64,000 nt of DNA from Alphaproteobacteria bacterium PA4 (GTDB lineage Bacteria; Pseudomonadota; Alphaproteobacteria; Sphingomonadales; Sphingomonadaceae). Shown piece by piece: positions 27,155-36,807 of this stretch. A model generated the notes under the pieces. The model was not told the DNA's origin, made no database searches, and was given only the letters and a program-made list of their open reading frames with translations. The stretch covers positions 37,426 through 101,425 of the forward strand of contig NKIQ01000011.1 of assembly GCA_002256005.1 (NCBI GenBank). The letters are read 5' to 3'. Position 1 is the stretch's first letter. Every line of letters begins with the position of its first letter. The position numbers were made by a program, and so were the translations under genes.

Positions 27155-28060
27155 CTATGGCTTTTGCGTGAAACCGGCGAGCAGGCTTGCACCCAGCAGC
27201 CGGAATTCGGCGGCGCGCGGGCTGCCCTGCCGCCAGGCCAGCGCGATGGTGCGGGCGGCGCCGCCGGCGAGCGGCCGGGCGATCAGGCCGGAGCCGGCGA
27301 GGATGCCGGCGTCGATGGCCATCTGCGGCAGCAGCGTCTGGCCCAGCCGGCCGGCGACCATCTGTACCAATGTCACCAGCGACGTGCCGCGCGCCGCCGG
27401 ATCGGCGCGCAGTTCCGGCCGGCTGCACGCCGCCAGCGCCTGGTCCTTCAGGCAATGGCCGTCCTCCAGCAGCAGCAGGTGCGATTCGCTGATGGCGTCG
27501 GGCCGCACCGTCGGCGGCGGGTCGATCATGTCGCCGGGGTGGAAGACCAGCGAGAAGGCGTCGTCGAACAGCGTCATGGTGTCGACCATGCCGCAATCCC
27601 AGGGCAGCGCCAGCAGCACGGCATCGAGCGTACCGCGCGCCAGCGCCTCGCAGGCAATGCCGCTCATGTCCTCGCGCAGATAGAGCCGCAGCTCGGGCCA
27701 GTCGGCGCGGACGCGGGGCAGGGCGCGTGGCAGCAGGAAGGGCGCGATGGTCGGGATGACGCCGAGGCGCAGATCGCTCGACAGCGGATTGTCGGTGGCG
27801 CGGGTCAGGCCGGCAAGGCCCTCCGCCTCGCGCAGCACCTCATAGGCCTTGGCGACGACGCGCTCGCCGATGGGCGTGAAATGCACGACGCGCTGGCTGC
27901 GCTCGACGAGCTGGGTGCCGAGCAGGGCTTCCAGCTCGCGCAGGCCCGCCGACAGCGTCGATTGGGTGACGAAACAGGCCTCCGCCGCCCGGCCGAAATG
28001 GCCATGGATGTGCAGCGCCGTCAGATATTGCAGCTGCTTCAGCGTCGGCAGGAAGGACAT
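27155..28060 (-). CDS. oxyR: LysR-type peroxide sensor OxyR
   Basis: 301 aa. N-terminal winged helix ([38 protein letters not shown]). The effector domain holds [15 protein letters not shown]: Cys203 and Cys212 are nine apart, exactly as the redox pair Cys199/Cys208 of E. coli OxyR, and the GHCLxDQ context is diagnostic. It should form a disulfide on peroxide and activate defence genes. Quinone reductase and aldehyde dehydrogenase genes follow on the same strand and may be targets. Confidence 0.95.
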   Translation of the reverse strand: MSFLPTLKQLQYLTALHIHGHFGRAAEACFVTQSTLSAGLRELEALLGTQLVERSQRVVHFTPIGERVVAKAYEVLREAEGLAGLTRATDNPLSSDLRLGVIPTIAPFLLPRALPRVRADWPELRLYLREDMSGIACEALARGTLDAVLLALPWDCGMVDTMTLFDDAFSLVFHPGDMIDPPPTVRPDAISESHLLLLEDGHCLKDQALAACSRPELRADPAARGTSLVTLVQMVAGRLGQTLLPQMAIDAGILAGSGLIARPLAGGAARTIALAWRQGSPRAAEFRLLGASLLAGFTQKP

Positions 28061-28091
28061 GGTGGCATATCAGCCGCCGCGTCCCGAACGG

Positions 28092-28259
28092 TCAAGGCTT
28101 GGGCGGCATTTCCGGCGGCTCGGCCTCGGCGGCCGGCTGGCGCGCCGGCTCGGCCGTCTGGCGGGCTGCGCCGGCGGTGCCGACGCCGGGGCCCTTGCCG
28201 AAGCGGACGTCGGCGATTTCGTAGCGGGGTTGCAGCCGGGGGCAGTTGGGGGCGGTCAT
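28092..28259 (-). CDS. Small hypothetical protein (doubtful)
   Basis: 55 aa from the ATG at 28259. The N-terminal half ([21 protein letters not shown]) looks protein-like; the C-terminal half is Ala/Pro/Glu-rich and low in complexity. No strong ribosome binding site. It sits directly upstream of oxyR on the same strand. If it is not a gene, 28061-28405 is a 345-bp gene-free divergent region between oxyR and cysE with nothing else recognised. Confidence 0.35.
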   Translation of the reverse strand: MTAPNCPRLQPRYEIADVRFGKGPGVGTAGAARQTAEPARQPAAEAEPPEMPPKP

Positions 28260-28405
28260 CCAGGGGTCCGTTCGCAAGCAAGTGCGCGGTCGGAACGCGG
28301 CCGGGCGCGGCGTGTTCCCGCTGGCACTGGCCATGCGTCGGCAAAACGGTTAAGCTGCACTCAAATTCACGACAGGCCGAAGCGGCCAGCGTGGGGAGAC
28401 CGAAC

Positions 28406-29074
28406 ATGGCGCTCATCGCCTATCTCGATTCGATCAAGTCGCGTGACCCGGCGCCGCGTTCGCGCTGGGAGATCCTGACCTATCCCGGTGTCTGGGCGCT
28501 GGGCCTGCACCGCATCGCCCATGCGCTGTTCCGCGCGCGCCTCTATTTCGTGGCGCGGCTGGTCAATCACATTTCGCGGTTGCTGACCGCCATCGACATC
28601 CACCCCGGCGCCACCATCGGCCGCAACTTCTTCATCGATCATGGCTTTGTCGTCATCGGCGAAACCGCCGAGATCGGCGATGACGTGACGATCTACCAAT
28701 GCGTGACGCTGGGCGGCACTGACCCTGCCAACGGCGTCGCCGGCAAGCGCCACCCGACGCTGTGCGATGGCGTCATCGTCGGGTCCGGCGCGCAGGTGCT
28801 GGGGCCGATCACCGTCGGTCGCCGCGCCCGCATCGGCGCCAATGCCGTTGTCACCCGCGATGTCGTCGAAGGCGCGACCATGGTCGGCATCCCGGCCAAG
28901 CCGGTGCTGGTCGAAGCCACCGACTATGCCAAGCCGTTCATGCCCTATGGCACGCCGTGCAGCCAGAAGTATGATCCCGAAACGCAGAAGCTGGAGCTGC
29001 TGCGCTGCGAGATGGACACGCTGCGCGCCCGGCTGGACGCGCTGACCGCCGAAGAACAGCGCAAGAGCGCCTGA
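28406..29074 (+). CDS. cysE: Serine O-acetyltransferase
   Basis: 222 aa from the ATG at 28406, with GGGGAG at 28393-28398. Short-type CysE: a helical N-terminus, then left-handed beta-helix hexapeptide repeats with the catalytic segment [36 protein letters not shown] and the GKRHP loop. Makes O-acetylserine from serine and acetyl-CoA, the carbon precursor of cysteine. Cytoplasmic. Followed closely by DUF2794. Confidence 0.95.
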   Translation: MALIAYLDSIKSRDPAPRSRWEILTYPGVWALGLHRIAHALFRARLYFVARLVNHISRLLTAIDIHPGATIGRNFFIDHGFVVIGETAEIGDDVTIYQCVTLGGTDPANGVAGKRHPTLCDGVIVGSGAQVLGPITVGRRARIGANAVVTRDVVEGATMVGIPAKPVLVEATDYAKPFMPYGTPCSQKYDPETQKLELLRCEMDTLRARLDALTAEEQRKSA

Positions 29075-29090
29075 CGCGGACGCCCTGCCC

Positions 29091-29423
29091 TTGGACAATG
29101 TCGCGCCGCTGCGCCCGCCCAGCCAGATCGCCTTCAACCGGATCGAGCTCGATCGCATCCTGTCGCTTTATGGCCGCATGGTCGCCGCCGGCCATTGGCG
29201 CGACTATGCGCTCGACCTTGGTGCCAAAACCGCCAGTTTTTCGGCCTTTCGCCGCACCGCCGAGAATCCGGAAGTCCGCATCGTCAAGGACCCGGCGCTG
29301 CGCCTGAAGCAGGGCGAATGGATCCTCTATGGCGAAGGCGGCGTGGTACTGAAACGCGGCCACGACCTTGCCGGCGTGCTGGCGCCGATCGAGCGCCGCC
29401 TGCTCAAGCTGGTCGAAGCCTGA
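29091..29423 (+). CDS. DUF2794 family protein
   Basis: 110 aa from a TTG at 29091. The segments FNRIELDRILSLYGRMVAAGHWRDYALD and PALRLKQGEWILYGEGGVVLKRG are characteristic of DUF2794, an alphaproteobacterial family of unknown function. No membrane segment. It lies 16 bp after cysE, likely same transcript, and its last 20 bases overlap the end of the MocA-like gene on the other strand. Confidence 0.85.
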   Translation: MDNVAPLRPPSQIAFNRIELDRILSLYGRMVAAGHWRDYALDLGAKTASFSAFRRTAENPEVRIVKDPALRLKQGEWILYGEGGVVLKRGHDLAGVLAPIERRLLKLVEA

Positions 29424-30969
29424 GCGCGGCGAGTGCCGCCGGCGTGTCCACATCGTCGAGCACGGCATCGCCGGGCGCGGCGACCTCCGTCAACACCACG
29501 GCATCCGCCAGCACCGCCTTGCCGCCGACATCGCCGGACAGCGCCATCAACCGGGCGAAATGCGGCCGCCCCCAGCGCACCGGATTGCCGCGGCGACCAT
29601 CCCAGACCGGCACGGCAACATCGCCGGGCGCGGCGGCCAGTGCAGCGAGCAGGCCGGGTTCGACGCGCGGCATGTCGGCGAGGCAGACCAGCGCCGCCGA
29701 CCAGTCCGGCGGCACCGCGGCGATGCCGGCGCGCAGGGAACGGCTGAGCCCGTCGGCATAATCGCTGGCGGTGACATAGGTCGCCGGCCGGTCGCCAAGC
29801 GCGGCGCGGACATCGTCGCCGCGCGCGCCGAGCACGACGATCGGCGGCGGCAGGCCGGCGGCGGCGATGGCATCGGCAACATGGGCGATCAGCGGCTTGC
29901 CCTGCCAATGTTCGAGCAATTTGTGCGCGCGGCCCATGCGGCTGGAGCGGCCGGCGGCGAGGATGACCGCGCCGACCGGGCCGGGCGGGGTGACGGCGCG
30001 GGGTTGCGGGCGTTCCGCCTCCGGCAGCAGCCCGCCGGCGCCGAGCGCGGCGATATCGCCCGCGGTCACCGCCAGTCCCGCGACCAGCCGTTCGAGGACG
30101 ATGTCGAAGCCGTTGCGTTTCGGCGATTTGGCGCAGCCGGGCAGGCCGATGACCGGCACGGCGCCGATGCTGCCGAGGCAGAGCAGATTGCCGGGATCGA
30201 CCGGCATGCCCAGCCGCTCGACCCGGCCGCCGGCGGCCGCAATCGCGGCGGGGATGACATCGCCGCGATCGACGGTGGCGGAGGCGCCGGCGATGAGCAG
30301 GATGTCGGCATTTGTGCCGGGCAGCGCTGCCGCCAGTGCCGCCTCGTCATGCCGGCAGGGCGGCAGCACGGCGAGGCTGGCGCCCAGCGCCGTCACCCGG
30401 TCGCGGGTCACCCGCTCGGTCTTCGCCAGCGCCTTGGCCGAGGCGCCGGGCAGCAGCGTCGACAGCATGGCGATGCGCAGTGGCCGGAACGGTGCCAGCG
30501 CCAGCGGCTGGGCAGCGGCGATGGCGGCGGCGAGCGCCGGCGCGGCGACGGCATAGCGGATGATCTTCACCGTGGCGACGATCTCGCCGGCGGCGACGCG
30601 CGCCTCCGACGCCAGCGTTGCCAGCGTCAGCGCCTCGTCCACGCCGTTGATCGCGGCGACCATGGCCGCGTCGCAGCGCAGGATGCCGGCGGCGGTGGCG
30701 GCGATATTGGCGCGGCCGTGCGCGGCGGGCAGCAGCTGCAGGCCGGCGCCGGTCAGCGCCGTCGCCAGCGCCGTTGCCGCCGCATCCTCCCCCACATCAT
30801 CGGCAGCGGGGCGGGCGATGGTCAGCCTTTTGAGGCCGGCGGCGGCGGCGGTGGCGATATCGGCGGCGCTCAGCACCCGGCCCTTGGGCCAGCGCTGCCC
30901 GGCGACGAGCAGCGAATGGGCGAGGACGCCGCCTTCGGCCTCGGCAATGGCGACGGGGCCGAAGTCCAT
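29404..30969 (-). CDS. Molybdopterin-binding / MocA-like nucleotidyltransferase fusion
   Basis: 521 aa, two domains. Residues 1-310 resemble a MoeA/MogA-type molybdopterin-binding domain (GASATVDRGDVIPAAI, LGSIGAVPVIGLPGCAKSPKRNGFD). Residues 325-521 are a MobA/MocA-like nucleotidyltransferase (VGAVILAAGRSSRMGRAHKL, CLADMPRVEP, GRRGNPVRWGR). Such proteins make molybdopterin cytosine dinucleotide for xanthine-dehydrogenase-type enzymes. Operon with XdhC- and CoxG-like genes. Cytoplasmic. Confidence 0.88.
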   Translation of the reverse strand: MDFGPVAIAEAEGGVLAHSLLVAGQRWPKGRVLSAADIATAAAAGLKRLTIARPAADDVGEDAAATALATALTGAGLQLLPAAHGRANIAATAAGILRCDAAMVAAINGVDEALTLATLASEARVAAGEIVATVKIIRYAVAAPALAAAIAAAQPLALAPFRPLRIAMLSTLLPGASAKALAKTERVTRDRVTALGASLAVLPPCRHDEAALAAALPGTNADILLIAGASATVDRGDVIPAAIAAAGGRVERLGMPVDPGNLLCLGSIGAVPVIGLPGCAKSPKRNGFDIVLERLVAGLAVTAGDIAALGAGGLLPEAERPQPRAVTPPGPVGAVILAAGRSSRMGRAHKLLEHWQGKPLIAHVADAIAAAGLPPPIVVLGARGDDVRAALGDRPATYVTASDYADGLSRSLRAGIAAVPPDWSAALVCLADMPRVEPGLLAALAAAPGDVAVPVWDGRRGNPVRWGRPHFARLMALSGDVGGKAVLADAVVLTEVAAPGDAVLDDVDTPAALAALRLRPA

Positions 30970-30978
30970 CGCCGGCGG

Positions 30979-31926
30979 TCAGGCCGGGTTGCGCTGGGCC
31001 AGCGCCGCGCCGCGCCAGGCCGCGGTCATTTCCGCGGCGATCGACAGGGCGATCTCGGCCGGATCGGCAGCGCCGATGGCGAGGCCGGCGGGGCCATGGA
31101 TGCGGGCCAGCGTTGCGGCATCAAAGCCCTGCGCCGCCAGCCGTTCCAGCCGTCCGGCATGGTTCTTGCGGCTGCCGAGCGCCGCGACATAATAGGCCGG
31201 GGAGCGCAGCGCCATCGCCAGCGCCACGTCATCGAGCTTGGGATCATGGGTCAGCGCCACCACGGCGCTGGCGGCGTTGGGCCGCCATTCGGCCAGCGCC
31301 TCATCGGGCCAGCGGCGGTCGAGGTCCAGCCCGGCGAAGCGGGCATCGGCAGCGAACAGCCCGCGCGGGTCGATGACCGTCGGCGCGATGCCGAGGCCCA
31401 GCGCCAGCGGCACCAGCGCCTGGGCGATATGGACGGCGCCGATGATGGCGAGGCGGCGCGGCGGCGGATAGGCGCGGGTCAGCGCGCCGGCGTCACCTGC
31501 CACGGTCAGGCCGGTGGCGGGGTCGGTGGCCAGCGTCACCGCTTCGCCAGCTTCGGCTGCCGTGATCAGACGTTCGATGAGCGCCGGGGCAAAGCCATCC
31601 TCGGCAAGCCGTTGCACCAACACGCTTATCTTGCCGCCGCAGGCCAGCCCGACCTGCCAGGCGGTGGCATCGGCGACGCCATAGTCGAGCGTCCGCACCC
31701 CGGCGCCGGCGTCGAGCAGCGCCTGCGCCTCGGTGATGACATCGCCCTCGACGCAGCCGCCGCTCACCGAGCCTGCGAACAGGCCGTCGTCGCGGATGGC
31801 GAGGTGGCTGCCCTTGCGGCGCGGCGCCGAACCCCAGGTGTCGATGACGGTGGCGATGGCGACGCGATGGCCGGCGCGGTGCCAGCCCAGCGCCTGGGTC
31901 AGCGTGCCGAGGTCGTCGGCGGCCAT
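30979..31926 (-). CDS. XdhC/CoxI-family Mo-hydroxylase maturation factor
   Basis: 315 aa. N-terminal XdhC/CoxI motif ATVIDTWGSAPRRKGSHLAI and GSVSGGCVEGDV, with a Cys in GLACGGKI. The C-terminal Rossmann-like part has GAVHIAQALVPLA and a long conserved LTHDPKLDDVAL segment. This family binds molybdenum cofactor and inserts its sulfurated form into molybdenum hydroxylases. One base separates it from coxG and nine from the MocA-like gene. Confidence 0.92.
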   Translation of the reverse strand: MAADDLGTLTQALGWHRAGHRVAIATVIDTWGSAPRRKGSHLAIRDDGLFAGSVSGGCVEGDVITEAQALLDAGAGVRTLDYGVADATAWQVGLACGGKISVLVQRLAEDGFAPALIERLITAAEAGEAVTLATDPATGLTVAGDAGALTRAYPPPRRLAIIGAVHIAQALVPLALGLGIAPTVIDPRGLFAADARFAGLDLDRRWPDEALAEWRPNAASAVVALTHDPKLDDVALAMALRSPAYYVAALGSRKNHAGRLERLAAQGFDAATLARIHGPAGLAIGAADPAEIALSIAAEMTAAWRGAALAQRNPA

Positions 31927-31927
31927 C

Positions 31928-32536
31928 CTACAGCCACTGCCAGGCGAGGAAGGCCAGCACGATCAACACGATACCGCCGCCCCAGATCAGCGGTGACAGG
32001 CCGGTGGCGGCGGAAAGCCCGGCGACGGCGGGGGAAACGGGGGGGATTTCGGGCGAATTCGGGGGCGTTTCGGGGGCGGTGTCGGGCACTTCGATCTCCG
32101 CCTTCAGCTTTTCGAAAAAGCTCGTCGCATAGCCCTTGGCCGTGCCCTCGATCAGCCGCGCGCCCAATTGCGCCAGCTTGCCGCCGACGCTCGACGTGAC
32201 CTTGTAGCTGAGCAGCGTGGCGTTCGGCCCGGTTTCGGCCAGCGCCACCGCCGCCTCGCCCTTGGCAAAGCCGGCGACGCCGCCCTTGCCTTCACCGACG
32301 AGGCGATAGCTCTCCGGCGCCACAACATCCATCAGCGTGACATGGCCGGCGAAGGTCGCGCGCACCGGCCCGACCTTGGCGTTCATCTTGCCTTCCAGTC
32401 GCTCGCCATCGGGCCCCGCGACGCGCACCAGGCTTTCGACGCCCTCGATGCAGCGTGCCAGCGTGTCGGGATCGTTCAGCGCCGCCCAGACGCGGGCGCG
32501 GGGGGCGGCGATCGCCACGTCTCCGTTCAATTCCAT
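31928..32536 (-). CDS. CoxG-like SRPBCC protein with C-terminal membrane anchor
   Basis: 202 aa. Residues 1-145 show the CO-dehydrogenase subunit G (SRPBCC) pattern: PRARVWAALNDPDTLARCIEGVESL, MNAKVGPVRATFAGHVTLMDV, TSSVGGKLAQLGARLIEGTAKGYATSFFEKL. A Pro-rich linker leads to one C-terminal membrane helix (IWGGGIVLIVLAFLAWQWL). CoxG anchors CO dehydrogenase to the membrane in Oligotropha; here it may anchor another molybdenum hydroxylase. First gene of the CoxG-XdhC-MocA run. Confidence 0.9.
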   Translation of the reverse strand: MELNGDVAIAAPRARVWAALNDPDTLARCIEGVESLVRVAGPDGERLEGKMNAKVGPVRATFAGHVTLMDVVAPESYRLVGEGKGGVAGFAKGEAAVALAETGPNATLLSYKVTSSVGGKLAQLGARLIEGTAKGYATSFFEKLKAEIEVPDTAPETPPNSPEIPPVSPAVAGLSAATGLSPLIWGGGIVLIVLAFLAWQWL

Positions 32537-32678
32537 GGCCGGCCTTTCCTGATGTTCTGTCCCGACATAGTGACGACGATGCCGCCTCGCCAGTCCCTTC
32601 CGCCCTGTCGCTGTCCGTCAGACGGTGATTGCGGCTCGGCAAGACCCTGACAATGGCAACAGGAGTCATTTCGAATGT

Positions 32679-32706
32679 TTGCAGCGCCCATGCTATAAGT
32701 TATGAT
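32679..32706 (+). promoter_or_regulatory. Candidate promoter for the cold-shock gene
   Basis: TTGCAG (32679-32684) and TATGAT (32701-32706) are 16 bp apart inside the only AT-rich patch of the 228-bp divergent region. TATAAG at 32694 is an alternative -10. By-eye match. Confidence 0.35.
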
Positions 32707-32764
32707 AAGCTGGAGTTGTCGTATTTGCAGCTGTGTTGCGTGTGGAGTGCCGGGGGGGTCAGTT

Positions 32765-33355
32765 ATGCGTGAAGATGGGGTCACAGTGGAAATGGCGGAA
32801 GCGGGCAATGCGGTGGGGGCCGCAACCGTTGATGAAACATTAATTACTGGCACGGTCAAATGGTTCGATCCGGTGCGCGGCTATGGTTTCATGGTGCCGT
32901 CGGATGGGGAGGGCAGCGATGTGCTCGTCCATTTCACCGTCGTGCGCGATATCGGGCGCCGCACCCTGCCGGAAGGCGCCACGTTGCGCTGTGCCGTGGT
33001 GGCGCGTGATCGCGGCCGCCAGGCCCGGCGCATTCTCGATCTCGATCTCAGCACCGCCATCGGGCCCGATCCCGAAACCGCCGCCGCCCGCGCTGCCGAT
33101 CGTGTCGATCCGCAGGTGATGGCCGCCGCCGCCGGGCCGTTCGAAGCGGTCGAGGTGAAATGGTTCAACCGGTTGAAGGGCTATGGCTTCGTCACCCGCC
33201 CCGGCGCGGTCGAGGATATCTTTGTCCATATGGAAACCGTGCGCCGCGCCGGCCTGGCCGAGCTGGAGCCGGGCCAGGTCTTGCAGGCGCGGGTGGCGCC
33301 GGGCCACAAGGGGCCGCTGGCCGTTTCGATCAGCCTGACCGGCGACGCGGCATGA
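32765..33355 (+). CDS. Double cold-shock-domain protein
   Basis: 196 aa from the ATG at 32765, with a G-run upstream. Two cold-shock domains: the first with [17 protein letters not shown] and DVLVHFT, the second with [16 protein letters not shown] and DIFVHMET. Both RNP1 and RNP2 motifs are kept in both copies. Two-domain CSPs are common in alphaproteobacteria and bind RNA or single-stranded DNA. It overlaps the DUF192 gene by 4 bp, a conserved pairing. Confidence 0.92.
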   Translation: MREDGVTVEMAEAGNAVGAATVDETLITGTVKWFDPVRGYGFMVPSDGEGSDVLVHFTVVRDIGRRTLPEGATLRCAVVARDRGRQARRILDLDLSTAIGPDPETAAARAADRVDPQVMAAAAGPFEAVEVKWFNRLKGYGFVTRPGAVEDIFVHMETVRRAGLAELEPGQVLQARVAPGHKGPLAVSISLTGDAA

Positions 33356-33786
33356 AGTCCACCCTGCTGGCGGCGCTGCTGCTGGCCGCCGCGCCCGCCG
33401 CTGCTGCATGCCCCAATGCCGGCCTCGCGCAACGGCCGGTGACGCTGGTCACCGCCAGGGGCAAGTTCGTCTACACGCTCGAAGTGGCGGCGACGGCGGC
33501 GGAACAGGAATGCGGGCTGATGTACCGCAAGACCATGCCGCAGACGGTCGGCATGCTCTTCCCCTTCGATCAGCCGCGCTCCGCCAGCTTCTGGATGGAC
33601 AAAACCGTGCTGCCGCTCGATCTGATCTTTGTCGGGCCGAACCGCCGCGTGCTGAGCATCGCCACCGGCAAGCCGTTTTCGCGCGACATCATCGATTCGG
33701 GCGGCATCGCCGCATCGGTGATCGAGCTCAACGCCGGTGAGGCGGCGCGCATCGGTCTGAAGCCCGGCGACAAGGTGAAGGGCTGA
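33352..33786 (+). CDS. Exported DUF192 family protein
   Basis: 144 aa from the ATG at 33352, overlapping the cold-shock stop. Signal peptide 1-18. The DUF192 core is clear: [44 protein letters not shown], then [22 protein letters not shown]. Small periplasmic beta-fold protein; function unknown. Translationally coupled to the double CSP. Confidence 0.92.
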   Translation: MKSTLLAALLLAAAPAAAACPNAGLAQRPVTLVTARGKFVYTLEVAATAAEQECGLMYRKTMPQTVGMLFPFDQPRSASFWMDKTVLPLDLIFVGPNRRVLSIATGKPFSRDIIDSGGIAASVIELNAGEAARIGLKPGDKVKG

Positions 33787-33835
33787 CGGCAGCCGCGGCT
33801 GACGCTGCGTATTGCGGCGCATTTTTGAAACAGGA

Positions 33836-33977
33836 CCCCCCTCTCCCGCTTGCGGGAGAGGCGAGAGGCGCGCCAGCGCCCCGGGTGAGGGTGTTCCTGC
33901 CTGTGCCCGCGAAAGAGACACCCTCACCCGCTCGGCGAAGACGCCGAGTCGCCCTCTCCCGCACGCGGGAGAGGGGA
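33836..33977. repeat. Paired CCCTCTCCC palindromic repeats (BIME-like)
   Basis: Two palindromic units in opposite orientation around a short spacer. Each has a CTCTCCCG...CGGGAGAG hairpin and a GGGTGAGGGTG tail. The left unit carries a GCGCGCCAGCGC internal part, the right one CTCGGCGTCTTCGCCGAG. The whole unit recurs as its reverse complement at 44979-45119. Fills the gap between DUF192 and the TonB receptor and may end both transcripts. Confidence 0.85.
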
Positions 33978-33991
33978 CTGTCAGCGTTCGA

Positions 33992-36229
33992 TCAGAAGCG
34001 GCCGCCCAGCTGCACGCCGATGATGCGCGGTTCGTTGATCATGCCGGTCAGATTGTTGAAATCGATGCCGCTGACGATGCGGGTCTGGTTGGTGATGTTG
34101 CGGGCGAACACCGCCGCTTCCAGGCCCTTGTCGGTCTTGTAGCCGACGCGCAGGCCGCCTTCGAAGCTCGACTTGCCGCGGAACTCCGTGGCTTCATAGA
34201 GGAAGAAGTTGACCGAGCTGCGATAGGCCCAGTCGGTGAAGGCAAAGACTTCGCCCGAGCCGACCGGCACGGCGTAGCGCACGGTGAAATTGCCGACGAA
34301 GCGCGGTGCCTGCGGCAGGTCGTTGCCGTCGATGATGGCAAGGCCGGCCTTGTTCAGCGGATCGAGCACGGTGCACTGGCCGGAGCCGCAGGCGCCGACG
34401 GCGACAGCGGGATCGCGGATTTCGGTGAAATTGTAGCTGGTGCTGGCGGTCAGCTCCAGTTCCGGCGTCGGCCGCGCCGCGAATTCGGCTTCGAGGCCAT
34501 AGCCCACCGCCTTGGCGGCGTTGAGCAGGCGCGCCGAGTTCGACGTGCCGCCGACCGCGGTCAGCTGGATATTCTTGGTGCGATTCCAATAGCCGGCAAG
34601 GTCGAAGCGCAGCGTCTTGTCGTCATTTTCCGTCTTGATACCGGCTTCGCCCGACAGGGTCGTCTGCGCCTTGGCGGTGGTCGGCACGCTGCCGAACAGC
34701 ACGCGGTCCTGAATGGCGGGTCCGAGATAGCCGGTGGCGACACGGGCATAGAAATTCACATTGGGGCTGACGACATAGGTCGTGCTCAGATCCCAGCTCA
34801 GATTGTCGCCATCGGTCTTGGTGGTGACGGGCAGGGTGATGCCGGGGGTGAGCGCGAAGCCGGCGGTGAAGCCCGAGACCTTGTCGGTCTTGTTGTCCTT
34901 CGAATAGCGCAGGCCGCCGCGCAGGGTGAAGGCGTCATTGACCTTGTATTCACCCGAAACGAACAGGCCGAAATTCTCGTTGGTGTTGTTGTGGATGATG
35001 TCCTGATAGGACGTCTTCGAATTCAGGAAATAGGCGTATTCGTTGTAATCCAGCGTCTGATGGAAATAATAGGCGCCGAACTGGGCGCGGAAGCCGCCCA
35101 TGTCATCGGTCTGGAAGCGCAGTTCCTGGCTGAACTCCTTCGGCTTGGTGCGGCCACCGGTGTTGACGTCGAACAGCGCGATGTTGAGGCCGAGCGGCGG
35201 GAAGCGATAGACATTGCCGCCATCGATATCGCCGGTCGATTCGACATTGGTCTTTTCATAGGCGGTGACCGAATAGAGCGTGCCGACGCCATCGAAATGA
35301 TAGTCGAGGCGCAGATTGGCGCCGAAGCTCGACAGCGACTGGCTGGTCAGGCCATCGAGCGCGACCTTCTTCCGGTCGAAGCCGGGGGTGAAGTCGTTTG
35401 TGCCCTTCTGGATGATGCCGGCGCGGAACACGCGCGGCGTGCCATCGAGATCGCGGGCATGAACATTGAGCAAGGCGTTGAAATCGCCCGAGGTGTAGCC
35501 GAGCTGGAGACGGCCGGCGAGGTCGCGATAGCCCTCCAGCTGCTTGTCGGCGAGGCCGGTGGTGGCGGTGTTGGTCACCCAATCGTCGCGGCGCTGCAAC
35601 AGGCCGGAGGCGCGGATGCTGAAGCCGCCGCCGAGCTGGGTGCCGATGGCGGCTTCGGCGTTGACGGTGTTGTAGGTGCCCCAGGAGATGTTGCCATAGC
35701 CGTTCAGCTCGGCGCCCGGCTTGACCGAATCGATCTTGACGACGCCGGCCGGCGTGTTGCGGCCGAACAGCGTGCCCTGCGGGCCGCGCAGCACCTGGAC
35801 ATTGGCGACGTCGAAGATCGGTGCCGACTTCAGCATCGGGCTTTCCAGCGCGACATCGTCATAGACGACCGACACCGGCTGGGCGGCGTTGGGATCGAAA
35901 TCCGGGTTGCCGAGGCCGCGGATGTAGAAGCGCGGGAAGGTGCGGCCGAACGAGGATTCGACGTTGAGGCTGGGCACGCGCGCCGACAGGAAACGGATGT
36001 CGAGGCCGGAGCTGTTGATGGCATCGAGCTTTTCGCCGCTGATGACGGAGACGGCAACCGGCACGTCGCGGGCGGCTTCGCTGCGGCGCGAGGCGGTCAC
36101 GACGATTTCGGACAGGGCGGCGTCGTCGGCGGCTTCGGCGGCAAGGGCGGCGGCCGGCGCGGCGAGCGCAGCGACGAGTGCACTGCTGGCGATCAGGTGG
36201 CGACGAATGGTCGAATGGCGGCTGGTCAT
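33992..36229 (-). CDS. TonB-dependent receptor
   Basis: 745 aa from the ATG at 36229, with GGGGAA upstream and a signal peptide directly after it; the frame runs on to 36388. The N-terminal plug begins EIVVTASRR (TonB-box-like) and carries FYIRGLGNPDF, VQVLRGPQGTLFGRNTPAGVV. The rest is a 22-strand-type beta barrel ending in a terminal aromatic (GGRF), as outer membrane barrels do. Imports an unidentified ligand; no TonB or ligand enzyme is adjacent. Confidence 0.95.
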   Translation of the reverse strand: MTSRHSTIRRHLIASSALVAALAAPAAALAAEAADDAALSEIVVTASRRSEAARDVPVAVSVISGEKLDAINSSGLDIRFLSARVPSLNVESSFGRTFPRFYIRGLGNPDFDPNAAQPVSVVYDDVALESPMLKSAPIFDVANVQVLRGPQGTLFGRNTPAGVVKIDSVKPGAELNGYGNISWGTYNTVNAEAAIGTQLGGGFSIRASGLLQRRDDWVTNTATTGLADKQLEGYRDLAGRLQLGYTSGDFNALLNVHARDLDGTPRVFRAGIIQKGTNDFTPGFDRKKVALDGLTSQSLSSFGANLRLDYHFDGVGTLYSVTAYEKTNVESTGDIDGGNVYRFPPLGLNIALFDVNTGGRTKPKEFSQELRFQTDDMGGFRAQFGAYYFHQTLDYNEYAYFLNSKTSYQDIIHNNTNENFGLFVSGEYKVNDAFTLRGGLRYSKDNKTDKVSGFTAGFALTPGITLPVTTKTDGDNLSWDLSTTYVVSPNVNFYARVATGYLGPAIQDRVLFGSVPTTAKAQTTLSGEAGIKTENDDKTLRFDLAGYWNRTKNIQLTAVGGTSNSARLLNAAKAVGYGLEAEFAARPTPELELTASTSYNFTEIRDPAVAVGACGSGQCTVLDPLNKAGLAIIDGNDLPQAPRFVGNFTVRYAVPVGSGEVFAFTDWAYRSSVNFFLYEATEFRGKSSFEGGLRVGYKTDKGLEAAVFARNITNQTRIVSGIDFNNLTGMINEPRIIGVQLGGRF

Positions 36230-36417
36230 GGTCGGTTCCCCGAAGAATTTCGATTGCCGCTCAAATGCCGCAGCGCAGCGGACAGTCAACGCCAAGCTGC
36301 ATGAAAATGTCATCTGGCTGACACGCGCCTGTCGCTTTCCGCCCGACTGTTGCCGCGATGCGTCACCGCGTGCCAACCCCTCTTGCACTTTGCCCCCATT
36401 TGGGGCTGTAGAGGCGC

Positions 36418-36807
36418 ATGGGTTTGCTCCTCAATATCTTCACCTGGTGGCACGGGCCGGGCCTTGGCACCCGCATCACCACGCGCCGCACCGGCCAGGA
36501 AGTCGGCCGCGACGGCGAAGGCAATATCTATTACCGCAGCGGCAAGGGTGCCAGGGAACGCCGCTGGGTGATCTACAATGGCCCGCCCGAGGCGACGCGG
36601 ATTCCGCCGGAATGGCATGGCTGGATGCACAAGACCGTGGCGCTGCCGCCGACCGAGGCGCCGCTGACGCCGCGCATCTGGGAACGGCCGTGGACGCCCA
36701 ATGCCACCGGCACCATCGCCGCGCATGTGCCGTCGGGCAGCCTCGATGCCGGCGGCAAGCGGGCGCGCGCCACCGGTGACTATCGGGCCTGGACGCCCGA
36801 CGCCTGA
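36418..36807 (+). CDS. NDUFA12-family complex I accessory protein
   Basis: 129 aa. Pattern FTWWHGPGLGTRITTRRTGQEVGRDGEGNIYYRS, then RRWVIYNGPPEATRIPPEWHGWMH, which is the NDUFA12/B17.2 signature shared by mitochondria and alphaproteobacteria. Likely a small peripheral subunit of NADH:quinone oxidoreductase. Start ATG 36418 follows AGAGG. Its stop overlaps the mlaD-like start by one base. Confidence 0.93.
   Translation: MGLLLNIFTWWHGPGLGTRITTRRTGQEVGRDGEGNIYYRSGKGARERRWVIYNGPPEATRIPPEWHGWMHKTVALPPTEAPLTPRIWERPWTPNATGTIAAHVPSGSLDAGGKRARATGDYRAWTPDA

Noticed and set aside
29368..32199. 943-codon frame on the + strand
   Set aside because: Antisense to the MocA-like, XdhC and CoxG genes; composition is shadow-like.
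33812..36304. 830-codon frame on the + strand
   Set aside because: Antisense to the TonB receptor.
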